Of a stretch of DNA of 64,000 nucleotides, positions 43,607-51,907 are shown one piece after another. The stretch spans positions 409,680 to 473,679 of the forward strand of contig MKVW01000006.1 in NCBI GenBank assembly GCA_001898965.1. The letters are read 5' to 3'. The stretch is from Rhizobiales bacterium 62-17. GTDB taxonomy: Bacteria > Pseudomonadota > Alphaproteobacteria > Rhizobiales > Beijerinckiaceae. The position numbers and the translations under genes were made by a program. The notes under the pieces were generated by a model that had not been told where the DNA came from, did no database searches, and saw only the letters and a list, made by a program, of their open reading frames with translations. The number at the start of each line of letters is the position of its first letter. The stretch's first letter is position 1.

Positions 43607-44413
43607 ATGATGCTGACGCAGGAGCAAGTCAAATCCGCCGCCGAACGGTTGGAACAGGCGGAAAAAACGCGCCAGCAAATTCGCATGATCAGCCTCGATC
43701 ACCCCGGCATGGATATGGCCGATGCCTATGCCGTGCAGCAGGCCTGGATCGAGATGAAGAAGGCGCAGGGGCGCACGATCAAGGGACACAAGATCGGCCT
43801 GACGTCCAAGGCCATGCAATCGGCTTTGAATATCGACATGCCGGATTCAGGCGTGCTGCTCGACGATATGTTCTTTCAGGATGCCGGCGATATCCCGACG
43901 GATCGCTTCATCGCCACGCGCATCGAAGCCGAACTGGCGTTCGTTCTGAAGTCGCGGCTCGCCGGACCTGATTGCACGCTCTACGACGTGATCAACGCGA
44001 CAGATTTCGTCACCCCGGCGCTGGAAATTCTCGACACCCGCATTCTGCGCGTCGATCCGCAGACCAAGGTGACGCGCACGGTCTTCGATACGATCGCCGA
44101 CAACGCCGCCAATGCGGGCATCGTTTTGGGTGGCCGGCCGTTCAAGCCGACCGAGGCGGATATGCGCTGGGTCGGCGCGATTGTTTTCAGGAATGCCCAG
44201 GTGGAGGAGACGGGCCTCGCGGCAGGCGTGCTGAATCATCCGGCCATGGGCATTGCCTGGCTCGCCAATCGCATGGCCGAGCGGGGCGGGGCGTTGGAAG
44301 CTGGCGATGTGGTGCTGGCCGGCTCTTTCATTCGCCCCGTCGAAGCCCGTAAAGGTGATACGTTCCATGCCGATTACGGTCCGTGGGGGACCGTGAGCTG
44401 CCATTTCGCTTGA
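43607..44413 (+). CDS. hpaH: 2-oxo-hept-4-ene-1,7-dioate hydratase-like protein (HpaH)
   Basis: The protein has 268 residues from the first of two adjacent ATGs (43607, 43610). The hallmarks are [31 protein letters not shown], and the paired Glu of [12 protein letters not shown], as in HpaH and related 2-oxopent-4-enoate hydratases. It adds water to a 2-oxo-enoate so that the HpaI-like aldolase just downstream can cleave it. Substrate assignment to the C7 diacid rests on the neighbouring aldolase; a shorter monoacid is possible. Confidence 0.87.
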   Translation: MMLTQEQVKSAAERLEQAEKTRQQIRMISLDHPGMDMADAYAVQQAWIEMKKAQGRTIKGHKIGLTSKAMQSALNIDMPDSGVLLDDMFFQDAGDIPTDRFIATRIEAELAFVLKSRLAGPDCTLYDVINATDFVTPALEILDTRILRVDPQTKVTRTVFDTIADNAANAGIVLGGRPFKPTEADMRWVGAIVFRNAQVEETGLAAGVLNHPAMGIAWLANRMAERGGALEAGDVVLAGSFIRPVEARKGDTFHADYGPWGTVSCHFA

Positions 44414-44420
44414 GGATCCC

Positions 44421-45188
44421 ATGCCGTCGATGACCAACACCTTCAAAGCCGCGATCAAAGCGAAACAGGCGCAGATCGGTCTTTGGCAGTCCTTGGCGAG
44501 CCCCTATACGACGGAACTCTGCGCAGGCGCCGGCTTTGATTTTCTGGTCATTGACGGTGAGCATTCCCCCAACGACATTCCCTCGATCATGGCGCAGTTG
44601 CAGGCGATGAAGGGATCACCGTCGCAAGCCATTGTTAGGCCGCCGGTCGGCGAGACGTCGCTCATCAAACAGGTGCTGGATATTGGCGCGCAGACGGTGC
44701 TGGTGCCGATCGTCGAGACGGTCGCGCAAGCACAGCAGCTTGTCGCCGCCGTGCGCTATCCGCCGCTTGGCGTGCGCGGCGTCGCCGGCCTCACCCGTGC
44801 CACCTATTTCGGCAAAGTGCCGGACTATCTCAAACGCGCCAATGACGAAGTCTGTTTGCTGGTGCAGGTCGAAACCCGCAAAGGTCTCGACAATCTCAAT
44901 GAGATCGCGGCGGTCGATGGCGTCGACGGCGTATTCATCGGCCCCGCTGATCTTTCAGCGGCGCTCGGCCATCTCGGCAATCCCACTCATCCCGAAGTGC
45001 GTTCGACCATCGAAGACTGCATCAAGCGGATTGCCACCGTGGGTAAGGCGCCGGGCATATTGATGGCCGATGAGGCCTTTGCCCAGCGCTGTCTCGATCT
45101 CGGCGCGCTCTTCGTTGCCGTCAACACGGATATTGGCTTGTTCGCGCAGGGCGTCTACGCGACAGCCGCGAAATACAAGCGCGGCTGA
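44421..45188 (+). CDS. hpaI: HpcH/HpaI aldolase (4-hydroxy-2-oxoheptanedioate aldolase-like)
   Basis: This 255-residue class II aldolase has the catalytic His in VIDGEHSPND, the Arg in AIVRPPVG, and the metal ligands Glu (VQVETRKGLD) and Asp (IGPADLSAALG). It splits a 4-hydroxy-2-oxo diacid to pyruvate and an aldehyde, which is succinic semialdehyde in the homoprotocatechuate route. The aldehyde dehydrogenase and 2-oxo acid dehydrogenase of the same cluster could take both products. It ends the cluster, immediately next to the convergent FadJ-like gene. Confidence 0.88.
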   Translation: MPSMTNTFKAAIKAKQAQIGLWQSLASPYTTELCAGAGFDFLVIDGEHSPNDIPSIMAQLQAMKGSPSQAIVRPPVGETSLIKQVLDIGAQTVLVPIVETVAQAQQLVAAVRYPPLGVRGVAGLTRATYFGKVPDYLKRANDEVCLLVQVETRKGLDNLNEIAAVDGVDGVFIGPADLSAALGHLGNPTHPEVRSTIEDCIKRIATVGKAPGILMADEAFAQRCLDLGALFVAVNTDIGLFAQGVYATAAKYKRG

Positions 45189-47261
45189 CTATTCGGTTGA
45201 AAACATAGGCGTGCCGTTGCGAGCAGCATCGGTGATCGCCGCGTCGGCTTCCCAGCCCGGTCCGTCGCGCGTCTGCATGGCCTCGATTTCGGCGAGGATG
45301 CGCGTCGCGCCGATCCGGTCGGCCTGGAACATCGGTCCGCCCAGCCAATTCGGCCAGCCATAGCCATTGACGAAGACGAGGTCGATGTCGGAAGCGCGTT
45401 GGGCGATGCCTTCGCGCAGCACCTGCGCGCCTTCCTTCGCCATGGCGGCGACGAGGCGGATGCGGATGTCTTCCGGCGAGAAGTTGCGCTGCGGCAGGCC
45501 GCGCGCCTTGGCGGCCTCATCGATCAGGCCGCGCACGAAGGCATGCTCTTTGCGTTCGCCGTTCTCGTAAGCGTACCAGCCGGCGCCGGTCTTCTGGCCG
45601 AAATGGCCGGCTTCGCAAATGCGGTCGGCAATGCTGACATAGCGTTCTTTGGGATCGCGCGTCGGCGCGAGCCGCTTGCGCTGCGCCCAGGAGATGTCGA
45701 GGCCGGACATGTCGAACACGCGGAACGGCCCCATCGGCAGGCCGAAGCCTTCCATGGCTTCGTCGATCTGCCGTGGTGTCGCGCCTTCCTCGAGCATATA
45801 TTCGCACTGGCGGCGATACATCGCGTAGATGCGATTGCCGATGAAGCCCGGGCAGACGCCGGAGACAATCGGCAGTTTGCGCAGCTTCTTGCCGAGCGCG
45901 AGCGCTGTTGCCAGAACGGCCGGCCGCGTGCGGGCACAGCGCACCACTTCCAGCAGGCGCATGATGTTGGGCGGCGCAAAGAAATGCATGCCAACGACGC
46001 GATCGGGACCCGGCGTCACGTCGGCGATCAATTCGGGATCGAGATAGCTGGTGTTGGTGGCGAGGATCGCCTCCGGCCGCACGATCTTCGCCAGTGTTTG
46101 GAACAGCGTGCGCTTGACCTCGAGATCGTCGAAGACGGCTTCAACGATCAGATCGCTTGGCGCCAGCGCTTCCAGCGTGTCGCGTACGTCGATGCGCGAC
46201 AGGCGCTCGGCGGCGGTGGCTTCGTTCAACCGGCCGGATTTCACCGTGCGAGCATAGATGGCGTCGATGCGTCCCTTGCCGGCGGTGGCGGCTGCCGTAT
46301 CGCGCTCGGCGACGATCACTTTGTAGCCCGCGTCGGCGAAGGCGACGGCGATGCCGGCCCCCATCGTGCCGGCGCCGGCGATGCCGACTGTCGTCACGGG
46401 CAGGGGTGCCACACCGTCGAGGCCATCGACTTTGGTGGCATCACGCTCGGCGAAGAAAATGTGCCGCAGCGCCATACCCTGTTCGGAATGGGTGAGGCGC
46501 AGGAAAGCTTCGCGCTCGAGCTTGATGCCGTCGGTCACGGACACGAGCGGTGCGGCGAGGACGAGGTTGGCGGCTTCCTTCGGCGAGATCTGGCCACGGG
46601 CCTTGCGGTCGATCTCGGCGAGCTGGCGCTTGGCGGCCTCAGCGTCGAAGGCCGGCACGGCGCGATCGCTGGTTCGGGTGAGCGGTGTGCCGATACGGCT
46701 CCTGGCGAGCGCGACGGCCGCCTCAACCACGTCATCCTCAGTCAAAACGTCGACGAGGCCATAGGTCTGGGCTTCCTGCGCGTCGATCATGCGGCCGCTG
46801 GAAACGATCTCCATGGCCTTCTCGACGCCGGTGAAGCGCGGCAGGCGCTGCGTGCCGCCAGCGCCCGGTACAAGGCCCAGTTTGACTTCCGGCAGGCCGA
46901 GCTTGGCATCCTTGCGCAGCACGCGCGCGTGGGCGGCAAGGGCAATCTCGCAGCCACCGCCAAGTGCTGTGCCATGCACGGCGACGACCACCGGCTTCGG
47001 ACAGGCTTCGATCGCGGCGGTGACTTCGAACAGAATCGGCAGCATCGGCGCCTTGCCGAATTCTCTGATATCGGCGCCGGCGACAAAGGTGCGGCCAGCG
47101 CAGGCGATGAGGATGGCGTCCACGGCGGCGTCGGCGCCGAGGCGTTCAATGGTTTCCTTCAATCCGGCACGCACGGCCTGCGAGGCGGCGTTGACGGGCG
47201 GATTGTCGATGGTCGCGATCGCGATGCGGTCGCGCAGGCTCACGGAAACGGGAGAGGTCAC
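45189..47261 (-). CDS. Bifunctional enoyl-CoA hydratase / 3-hydroxyacyl-CoA dehydrogenase (FadJ-like)
   Basis: The protein has 690 residues. The N-terminal third is an enoyl-CoA hydratase with GTALGGGCEIALA and LPEVKLGLVPGAGGTQRLPR, carrying both catalytic Glu. A dehydrogenase follows, with the NAD motif GAGTMGAGIAVAF near residue 295, the catalytic HFFAPPNIMRLLEVV and FIGNRIYAMYRRQ. It catalyses two consecutive steps of beta-oxidation or of ring-cleaved aromatic acyl-CoA breakdown. No thiolase gene is adjacent. Its start overlaps the stop of the BzdR/BoxR-type regulator, which suggests an aromatic-acid role. Confidence 0.92.
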   Translation of the reverse strand: MTSPVSVSLRDRIAIATIDNPPVNAASQAVRAGLKETIERLGADAAVDAILIACAGRTFVAGADIREFGKAPMLPILFEVTAAIEACPKPVVVAVHGTALGGGCEIALAAHARVLRKDAKLGLPEVKLGLVPGAGGTQRLPRFTGVEKAMEIVSSGRMIDAQEAQTYGLVDVLTEDDVVEAAVALARSRIGTPLTRTSDRAVPAFDAEAAKRQLAEIDRKARGQISPKEAANLVLAAPLVSVTDGIKLEREAFLRLTHSEQGMALRHIFFAERDATKVDGLDGVAPLPVTTVGIAGAGTMGAGIAVAFADAGYKVIVAERDTAAATAGKGRIDAIYARTVKSGRLNEATAAERLSRIDVRDTLEALAPSDLIVEAVFDDLEVKRTLFQTLAKIVRPEAILATNTSYLDPELIADVTPGPDRVVGMHFFAPPNIMRLLEVVRCARTRPAVLATALALGKKLRKLPIVSGVCPGFIGNRIYAMYRRQCEYMLEEGATPRQIDEAMEGFGLPMGPFRVFDMSGLDISWAQRKRLAPTRDPKERYVSIADRICEAGHFGQKTGAGWYAYENGERKEHAFVRGLIDEAAKARGLPQRNFSPEDIRIRLVAAMAKEGAQVLREGIAQRASDIDLVFVNGYGWPNWLGGPMFQADRIGATRILAEIEAMQTRDGPGWEADAAITDAARNGTPMFSTE

Positions 47262-48253
47262 TGGCCGGCTCGTGCGATAGCGGCCATCAGATCGCCGGTG
47301 CTGCGTTCAAGGGTGGCGCCGGCTGTGTCGATCGTCGCATTGGCGCGGGCGTAGAGTGGTTCGCGATTGGTCAGGATGGCGATCAGCTCCTGCATGGCGG
47401 TGCGATCGTTGCGGTCACTGGCTGTCGGTCGCAAATCACCTTGGTCTCGCACGCGTTTCATATGCTCCTCGGGAGTGGTTTTGACCCATATCGTATAGAA
47501 GGACGACAACAGGAGTTCGAAGGACAAGGGTTCGGCGACGATGCCGCCGCCGGTGGCGAGGATCATCGGCTCATTGGTGTTGATCAGTTCGCGCAACGCT
47601 GCGAGTTCGGCGCGACGATAACCGTCCTGGCTGTAGAGCCGATAGATTTCGGTGATGGTGAGGCCGAGCGAGCGCTCGATCACCTTGTTGAGTTCGACGA
47701 ATTTCCAACCGAGCTTGCGCGCCACGACTTCGCCGAGCGTGCTCTTGCCGGCGCCACGCAGGCCGATCAAGGCGATGCGATCGGACGGCAGTTTGTCGGC
47801 CTGCATGTTGAGCGGCAGGCCTTGGCCGGCGAGGATGGAGCGGGCGCGGGCGACGCGCTCAGGCGCGGCGGTGCGGAGAAGTTCGCGCACGGCGAGCCAG
47901 TCGGCCGGCGCGTCCATCACGAGATCTTCCACCGGCATGCCGAGCGTGCGGGCGATCCGGCGCAGCAGGACGATCGACACATTGCCCGTGCCGCCTTCAA
48001 GCTGGGCGATATAGCGCTCCGAAATGCCCGACGTCTTGGCCAGCACCTTGCGCGACATGCCGCGAATGGCGCGGATGCGCCGGACGCGCTGGCCGAGATC
48101 GTTGAGATAGGTCGCATCCGGCACCGTCGCGACGCTCAAAACGGCGGAAGCGGCCGTCGAGAGCGGCGGCGTTTCCTCTGATTTGCCAGAGGCGTGGGAC
48201 CGGGTGGGAGCCGGTTTGGGCGGCGCGGAGGAGGGGGACGAGGGAGAGCTCAT
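47258..48253 (-). CDS. BzdR/BoxR-type regulator (HTH fused to shikimate kinase-like domain)
   Basis: The protein is 331 residues from ATG 48253 (a further ATG at 48274 is in frame). An XRE-type helix-turn-helix covers about 50-105 (LGQRVRRIRAIRGMSRKVLA and SGISERYIAQLEGG), followed by a shikimate kinase-like domain with Walker A GLRGAGKST near 163-171 and ATGGGIVAEP. This architecture and the HTH text match BzdR and BoxR, which respond to benzoyl-CoA. It likely controls the coupled FadJ-like gene, and perhaps distant benzoate genes. A 16-bp palindrome lies 50 bases upstream. Confidence 0.92.
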   Translation of the reverse strand: MSSPSSPSSAPPKPAPTRSHASGKSEETPPLSTAASAVLSVATVPDATYLNDLGQRVRRIRAIRGMSRKVLAKTSGISERYIAQLEGGTGNVSIVLLRRIARTLGMPVEDLVMDAPADWLAVRELLRTAAPERVARARSILAGQGLPLNMQADKLPSDRIALIGLRGAGKSTLGEVVARKLGWKFVELNKVIERSLGLTITEIYRLYSQDGYRRAELAALRELINTNEPMILATGGGIVAEPLSFELLLSSFYTIWVKTTPEEHMKRVRDQGDLRPTASDRNDRTAMQELIAILTNREPLYARANATIDTAGATLERSTGDLMAAIARAGQ

Positions 48254-48266
48254 GTGCTTGGAAAAA

Positions 48267-48318
48267 TAATACATACAGAGTTCCGCAGCAACCGCGGTCT
48301 TGATGTATTATAATACAT
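48267..48318. promoter_or_regulatory. Putative operator: 16-bp palindrome plus extra half-site upstream of the BzdR/BoxR-type gene
   Basis: ATGTATTATAATACAT at 48303-48318 is a perfect 16-bp palindrome. The half-site TAATACAT recurs in the same orientation at 48267-48274, 44 bases away, close to four helical turns. The nearer copy covers the alternative ATG at 48274. Both lie immediately before the regulator gene, so autoregulation is likely. The site differs from the TGCA repeats known for Azoarcus BzdR as I recall them. Confidence 0.6.
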
Positions 48319-48444
48319 GATGAGGCGTTGCTCCAGGGGATTTGCTCCTGTTGGACCGTTGTTCTTATTGCCTGTTGGATTGTCCGTTCCTGGCTTGAAC
48401 GTGAATCATTGCCCGCCTATAAGCCGAATTCTGCTCAGGCAGAT

Positions 48445-48518
48445 GCGGGTGTAGCTCAATGGTAGAGCAGCAGCCTTCCAAGCTGAATACGAGGGTTCGA
48501 TTCCCTTCACCCGCTCCA
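48445..48518 (+). tRNA. tRNA-Gly (anticodon TCC)
   Basis: GCGGGTG at 48445 pairs with CACCCGC at 48508-48514 as the acceptor stem. The D-arm GCTCAATGGTAGAGC, the loop CTTCCAA with anticodon TCC at 48477-48479, and the T-arm GAGGGTTCGATTCCCTT follow in order. The discriminator T and an encoded CCA end (48516-48518) are present. The first anticodon-stem pair appears mismatched, which is tolerable. Confidence 0.95.
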
Positions 48519-48668
48519 ATGATTTCAATGGCTTATATGTGTCTTACTCGGAATGAGACCGCTCCATTCCAACTAATTTGTTCTTTGCTCCGTCGAATTC
48601 GGTCTCCCCTGACGAGGGGCGTGGCGGAGCGCGTTGCAGGCTCAAGATTGCTTAGCCGATAAAGAACG

Positions 48669-48935
48669 ATGGATCACTATACTGCTATCTTTCACGCAGC
48701 TCACAGACACAGCGCCAACCACCGGGACGAACTCGAAAAGAGTGAGCTTTGCGGCTGCTTTTATTGTCTGACCACGTTCCCTGCCTCCGCAATTACGGAT
48801 TGGATTGATGATGAACCGCCAACCGCTCTGTGTCCTCGTTGTGGGATAGACTCGGTGATAGGCTCAGCGTCAGGGTATGCGGTTACGGAACGATCTTTTG
48901 TAGGCGCCATGCAAGAATATTGGTTCAAACGGTAA
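48669..48935 (+). CDS. Small conserved cysteine-rich cytoplasmic protein
   Basis: The protein has 88 residues with two CxxC pairs, LCGCFYCLTTF and LCPRCGIDSVIG, which could hold zinc, and the conserved ITDWIDDE and SASGYAVTE segments. From memory this resembles a widespread small family of unknown function annotated as cytoplasmic protein. There is no signal peptide. It stands alone after tRNA-Gly. The 150 bases between the tRNA and the start codon, and the 114 bases after the stop, show nothing recognisable. Confidence 0.75.
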   Translation: MDHYTAIFHAAHRHSANHRDELEKSELCGCFYCLTTFPASAITDWIDDEPPTALCPRCGIDSVIGSASGYAVTERSFVGAMQEYWFKR

Positions 48936-49049
48936 CCCACCCACAGCTCTGGCCGATCATGACGTGGGACAGGAATTGTTTTCTTCTTCCGTGGCTTGGC
49001 CTGCATTATTGATTGCCGTTGAGGCAATACGGGGACAACGCGCAGCGCA

Positions 49050-49958
49050 GTGGAACGATTGGAACTCGATATCCGGCTTTTGCGGGTTCTGCGCCTGCTG
49101 ATCGCGGAAAAAAGCGTGTCGCGGGTGGCCGAGAAATTGGGGCAGACCCAGCCGGCGATCAGTGCGGCGTTGCGGCAGCTCCGCGACATCATCGGCGACA
49201 AACTGCTGATCCCCAGCAAATCCGGTCTCATTCCCACTGATCGTGCCCGCCAGATTTCATCCGTCCTCGAAAAGACGCTGCAAAACCTGCAGGACATTTC
49301 CGATACTGGCGGAACGGCCAAGCGATCGATCAACATCGTGTCGCAGAACGGGATGGCGCTCGTCTATCTGCCGCGTGTCGTCGATGCCATCCAGAAAGAA
49401 GCGCCGGGCCTCACGGTGCGCTTCTATGAGGAAAAATCCGACGCGGCTATCGTCGCGGGGCTGGAAAGCCAGGAGATCGATCTTGTCTTGGGCAACTGGA
49501 TCTCGGCGGACGATCGGCTGCGCAGCAAACTTCTGATCGATGCTGAAATTGTCTGCATGGTGCGTCGCCAGCATCCGCTTGCCAACAGGGGCGAGGTCGA
49601 TCTCGAGACCTATCTCACTCAGCTTCACGTGCGCCCGACCGGCAATGCACCGTCGCAGTGGAATCCCATCGATGGCCCCTTGGCTCGCCTGCACAAGTGG
49701 CGAAAGATTCCTGTCTCGCTTCCGGAATATTCCTTGGTGCCGCATGTGCTGCTGCGATCGGATCTCGTCTTCACGACAGCACGGCCCTATGCCGACCTGC
49801 TGGCGCTGCAAGGGGATTTCGCGATTCTGAAAGCGCCGGAGGAACTGGGCCGCATGCAGCTCTTCATGCTCTGGCATGAAAATGTCGAAGATGCGCCGGC
49901 GTCACGCTGGCTGCGCGATATCATCGGGCAGGTTACGACGCCGGATGATGTTCATTGA
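49050..49958 (+). CDS. LysR-family transcriptional regulator
   Basis: The protein is 302 residues from GTG 49050. The helix-turn-helix is at about residues 18-50 (SRVAEKLGQTQPAISAALRQ), and an effector-binding domain follows (LDLVLGNWIS-like EIDLVLGNWIS near 148). No divergent target gene is present at its left; the convergent neighbours on the right are small lipoproteins. Target and ligand are unknown. A strong bidirectional terminator follows. Confidence 0.88.
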   Translation: MERLELDIRLLRVLRLLIAEKSVSRVAEKLGQTQPAISAALRQLRDIIGDKLLIPSKSGLIPTDRARQISSVLEKTLQNLQDISDTGGTAKRSINIVSQNGMALVYLPRVVDAIQKEAPGLTVRFYEEKSDAAIVAGLESQEIDLVLGNWISADDRLRSKLLIDAEIVCMVRRQHPLANRGEVDLETYLTQLHVRPTGNAPSQWNPIDGPLARLHKWRKIPVSLPEYSLVPHVLLRSDLVFTTARPYADLLALQGDFAILKAPEELGRMQLFMLWHENVEDAPASRWLRDIIGQVTTPDDVH

Positions 49959-49972
49959 GGTTTGCGCAAAAT

Positions 49973-49998
49973 AAAACCCGGCAAAGGCGCCGGGTTTT
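49973..49998. terminator. Bidirectional rho-independent terminator
   Basis: AAAACCCGGC and GCCGGGTTTT pair perfectly around the 6-base loop AAAGGC. The A- and T-runs on either side serve both strands, between the convergent LysR gene and the lipoprotein gene on the minus strand. Confidence 0.9.
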
Positions 49999-50019
49999 GT
50001 GTCGTTCAAATCGTTAAAT

Positions 50020-50370
50020 CTAGCGGTGTCCGAGGGGGCGGCCGGTGAAGGCGCCACGGGACGGCATGGCTGCACCACGTCCGGCCCATCCGCCGCCTCC
50101 ATGCCATCCGCCACCGCCGCCGCGCCAACCACCACCGCGCCAGCCACCATAGGACCGGCCATAGACGCCATAAGAGCGATAGACCGGGCGGTAGCCGGTA
50201 TAATAGCCGCCGTAGCCATACCCATATCCATAGCTTGGATAGACCGCGGCCGAGGGGCCGTAATAGCCGTAGCCATATCCATAGTTCGGCCCGGCGGGCG
50301 CGCAGCCGGCCAGAGCAAAGCCGCCGATGGCGACGGTGGAAATAACGGCGAGGGATTTGATGAGTGACAT
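50020..50370 (-). CDS. Gly/Tyr-rich small lipoprotein
   Basis: The protein has 116 residues with a lipoprotein signal ending in the lipobox LAGC near residue 23. The mature part is dominated by Tyr-Gly repeats (YGYGYGYYGP, YGYGYGYGGYY) and then by Trp/Arg-Gly repeats (GGWRGGGWRGGGGGW). It is probably an outer-membrane or periplasmic structural protein of unknown function. Low complexity makes homology calls unreliable. Confidence 0.7.
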   Translation of the reverse strand: MSLIKSLAVISTVAIGGFALAGCAPAGPNYGYGYGYYGPSAAVYPSYGYGYGYGGYYTGYRPVYRSYGVYGRSYGGWRGGGWRGGGGGWHGGGGWAGRGAAMPSRGAFTGRPLGHR

Positions 50371-50478
50371 GGAGACCTCCGAGGCGAAGGTTCAGTCAAA
50401 GCGGGACTGAATTTATGACGACCAGATAAATACCCATGCTTGGTCTATGTCAAAGCAGGGGCGTTCAAGCGTTCGTTA

Positions 50479-50604
50479 TCAACCTTCATTTTTGATGCTG
50501 TGGTAGGCGAGCAAGATGGCAGCCGCCGTTGCTCCGCCGATGAACAGGAACGAAAACAGGTAGATCGCAAAGTTCGTTTCGGCCGAGAACTGCATATGCG
50601 CCAT
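50479..50604 (-). CDS. Possible small single-span membrane protein
   Basis: About 41 residues from ATG 50604, or 67 from ATG 50682. One clear hydrophobic span (NFAIYLFSFLFIGGATAAAILLA-like, residues about 11-32) is followed by a short charged tail, HSIKNEG. No good ribosome site precedes either start. It could be a real small membrane protein, but nothing beyond hydrophobicity supports it. Confidence 0.35.
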   Translation of the reverse strand: MAHMQFSAETNFAIYLFSFLFIGGATAAAILLAYHSIKNEG

Positions 50605-50769
50605 CCCAACGCGCAAGGTGGCCTTTGAGTTTCTTTTGATCGATCGCCCTCGAACAGTGCCGAAGGTCATGGAGAAATTCATGGAGCTGGCCTGTCGAAA
50701 ATGCTGGGAAGAATGCGAACTTGGCTAAAAGAGACTTGCGCGCCCGCGCCGATGCGGCAGAATGGCACC

Positions 50770-51054
50770 ATGATTAAGCTCTCGATCTCCGTCGGCGTCA
50801 TCGCGCTCATGCTGAGTGGGTGCGCTTCCTCTCCTCCGCCGCCGGCGTCCGCGCCGGTCCAAGGACAAGCCAAGCGGATCATGCGCGATGGCGGGCAGCT
50901 CGTTCTGCCTGACGGCGCGCGCGTGACGCCTGACGCCAGCGGCGGCTTCAACCTGCCGAACGGCGATCGGGTGAACCGCGACCGCAGCGGTGCCTTGGTC
51001 CTTAAGACGGGCGCGCGCTGCCTGCCTGATCCGGCGGGCTATAGCTGCCCCTGA
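50770..51054 (+). CDS. Small putative lipoprotein
   Basis: The protein is 94 residues from ATG 50770, with a signal peptide and lipobox LSGC near residue 16, then a Pro-rich stretch (ASSPPPPASAP). The mature part repeats a short pattern (LPDGARVTPDASGGF, LPNGDRVNRDRSGAL), suggesting a beta-repeat, and holds a Cys pair near the end. It converges with the creatininase-family gene, eight bases away. Function unknown. Confidence 0.65.
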   Translation: MIKLSISVGVIALMLSGCASSPPPPASAPVQGQAKRIMRDGGQLVLPDGARVTPDASGGFNLPNGDRVNRDRSGALVLKTGARCLPDPAGYSCP

Positions 51055-51061
51055 TAACTCT

Positions 51062-51907
51062 TCAGCTTTGGATCGGCGCCGCATAGGCCGGCGCCTGGCG
51101 CAGGCGTTCCATGGGGAAGCCTGCGATCTCCTCGCATAGTTTCAGGAGCGCGTCGGACGCGCGATCCATGAGGATTTCGCCGCGCAGCGCATCCGCCGCG
51201 GTGGCATCGCCACAAGCGCCTTCGGGACAGAGATCCTGCGCCTGCCAGCCGAAGCCGACCTTGCCTTCCGGCGTCAGCAGGCTATCGGCTTTTTCCAGGT
51301 CGACCGAGAGCGGGACGAAGTTCTTCGCATATTCCATCCGCACCAGATCAGGATGAATGGCCAGCATGACGCTGGTTTCGATTTCGCCACCATGAATGCC
51401 GTGGGTCCGTTCGTGCTTGTCGAACAGATCGTCCTCCTGCGTGATCCTGCCCCACATCGTGCCGACGGCCAGCATGGTGTGGCGTATCCGCAATTCGCGG
51501 CAGACCATTTCGACGAGTTGCGGCTGGCCGCCATGGGCATTGACGATCAACAGGCGCTCGATGCCCGCACGGTGAACGGATGCGCCGATCTCAAGCCACA
51601 TATTGGCGAGGGTTTCGCGGGTGAAGGTGAGGGTGCCCGGAAAGGCCGTGTGTTCGCGCGACAGCCCGACATTCAGCGCCGGCAAAACCAGAACGGGTGT
51701 CGTCTCACTCATCTTGGTGACGGTGCGTTCGACCACCGCATTGATGATGGCGGCATCGACACGCACCGGCAGGTGGGGGCCGTGCTGTTCGACGGCGCCG
51801 ACCGGGAGGACGGCGACGATGCGGCTCATGTCGAGGCTGGCGAAATCGCGCGTGGACAGATCCCACCACCAGTGCGACGGCAATTTCTGTCCCAAGGGCT
51901 TGTTCAT
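51062..51907 (-). CDS. Creatininase-family amidohydrolase
   Basis: This 281-residue protein has the metal motifs of the creatininase family: PVGAVEQHGPHLPVRVD, NAHGGQPQL and HGGEIETSVML, with Glu, His and Asp ligands in place. Members include creatinine amidohydrolase, MftE and FAPy deformylase. It is coupled by ATGA to the acyl-CoA ligase upstream, so its substrate may come from an amide whose acid is then activated by that ligase; this is inference. Confidence 0.87.
   Translation of the reverse strand: MNKPLGQKLPSHWWWDLSTRDFASLDMSRIVAVLPVGAVEQHGPHLPVRVDAAIINAVVERTVTKMSETTPVLVLPALNVGLSREHTAFPGTLTFTRETLANMWLEIGASVHRAGIERLLIVNAHGGQPQLVEMVCRELRIRHTMLAVGTMWGRITQEDDLFDKHERTHGIHGGEIETSVMLAIHPDLVRMEYAKNFVPLSVDLEKADSLLTPEGKVGFGWQAQDLCPEGACGDATAADALRGEILMDRASDALLKLCEEIAGFPMERLRQAPAYAAPIQS

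Noticed and set aside
45399..47354. Long plus-strand open frame of over 600 codons opposite the FadJ-like gene
   Set aside because: The minus strand has clear hydratase and dehydrogenase motifs. The plus frame has no domain pattern and repeats the antisense composition.
48445..48668. tRNA-Gly as an integration site with a small island
   Set aside because: No integrase and no direct repeat of the tRNA 3-prime end was seen nearby; the small gene that follows looks like a normal conserved gene.
50020..50370. Gly/Tyr repeats as a DNA repeat element
   Set aside because: The repetition follows codon phase within a signal-bearing lipoprotein frame, so it is protein low complexity and not a separate repeat.
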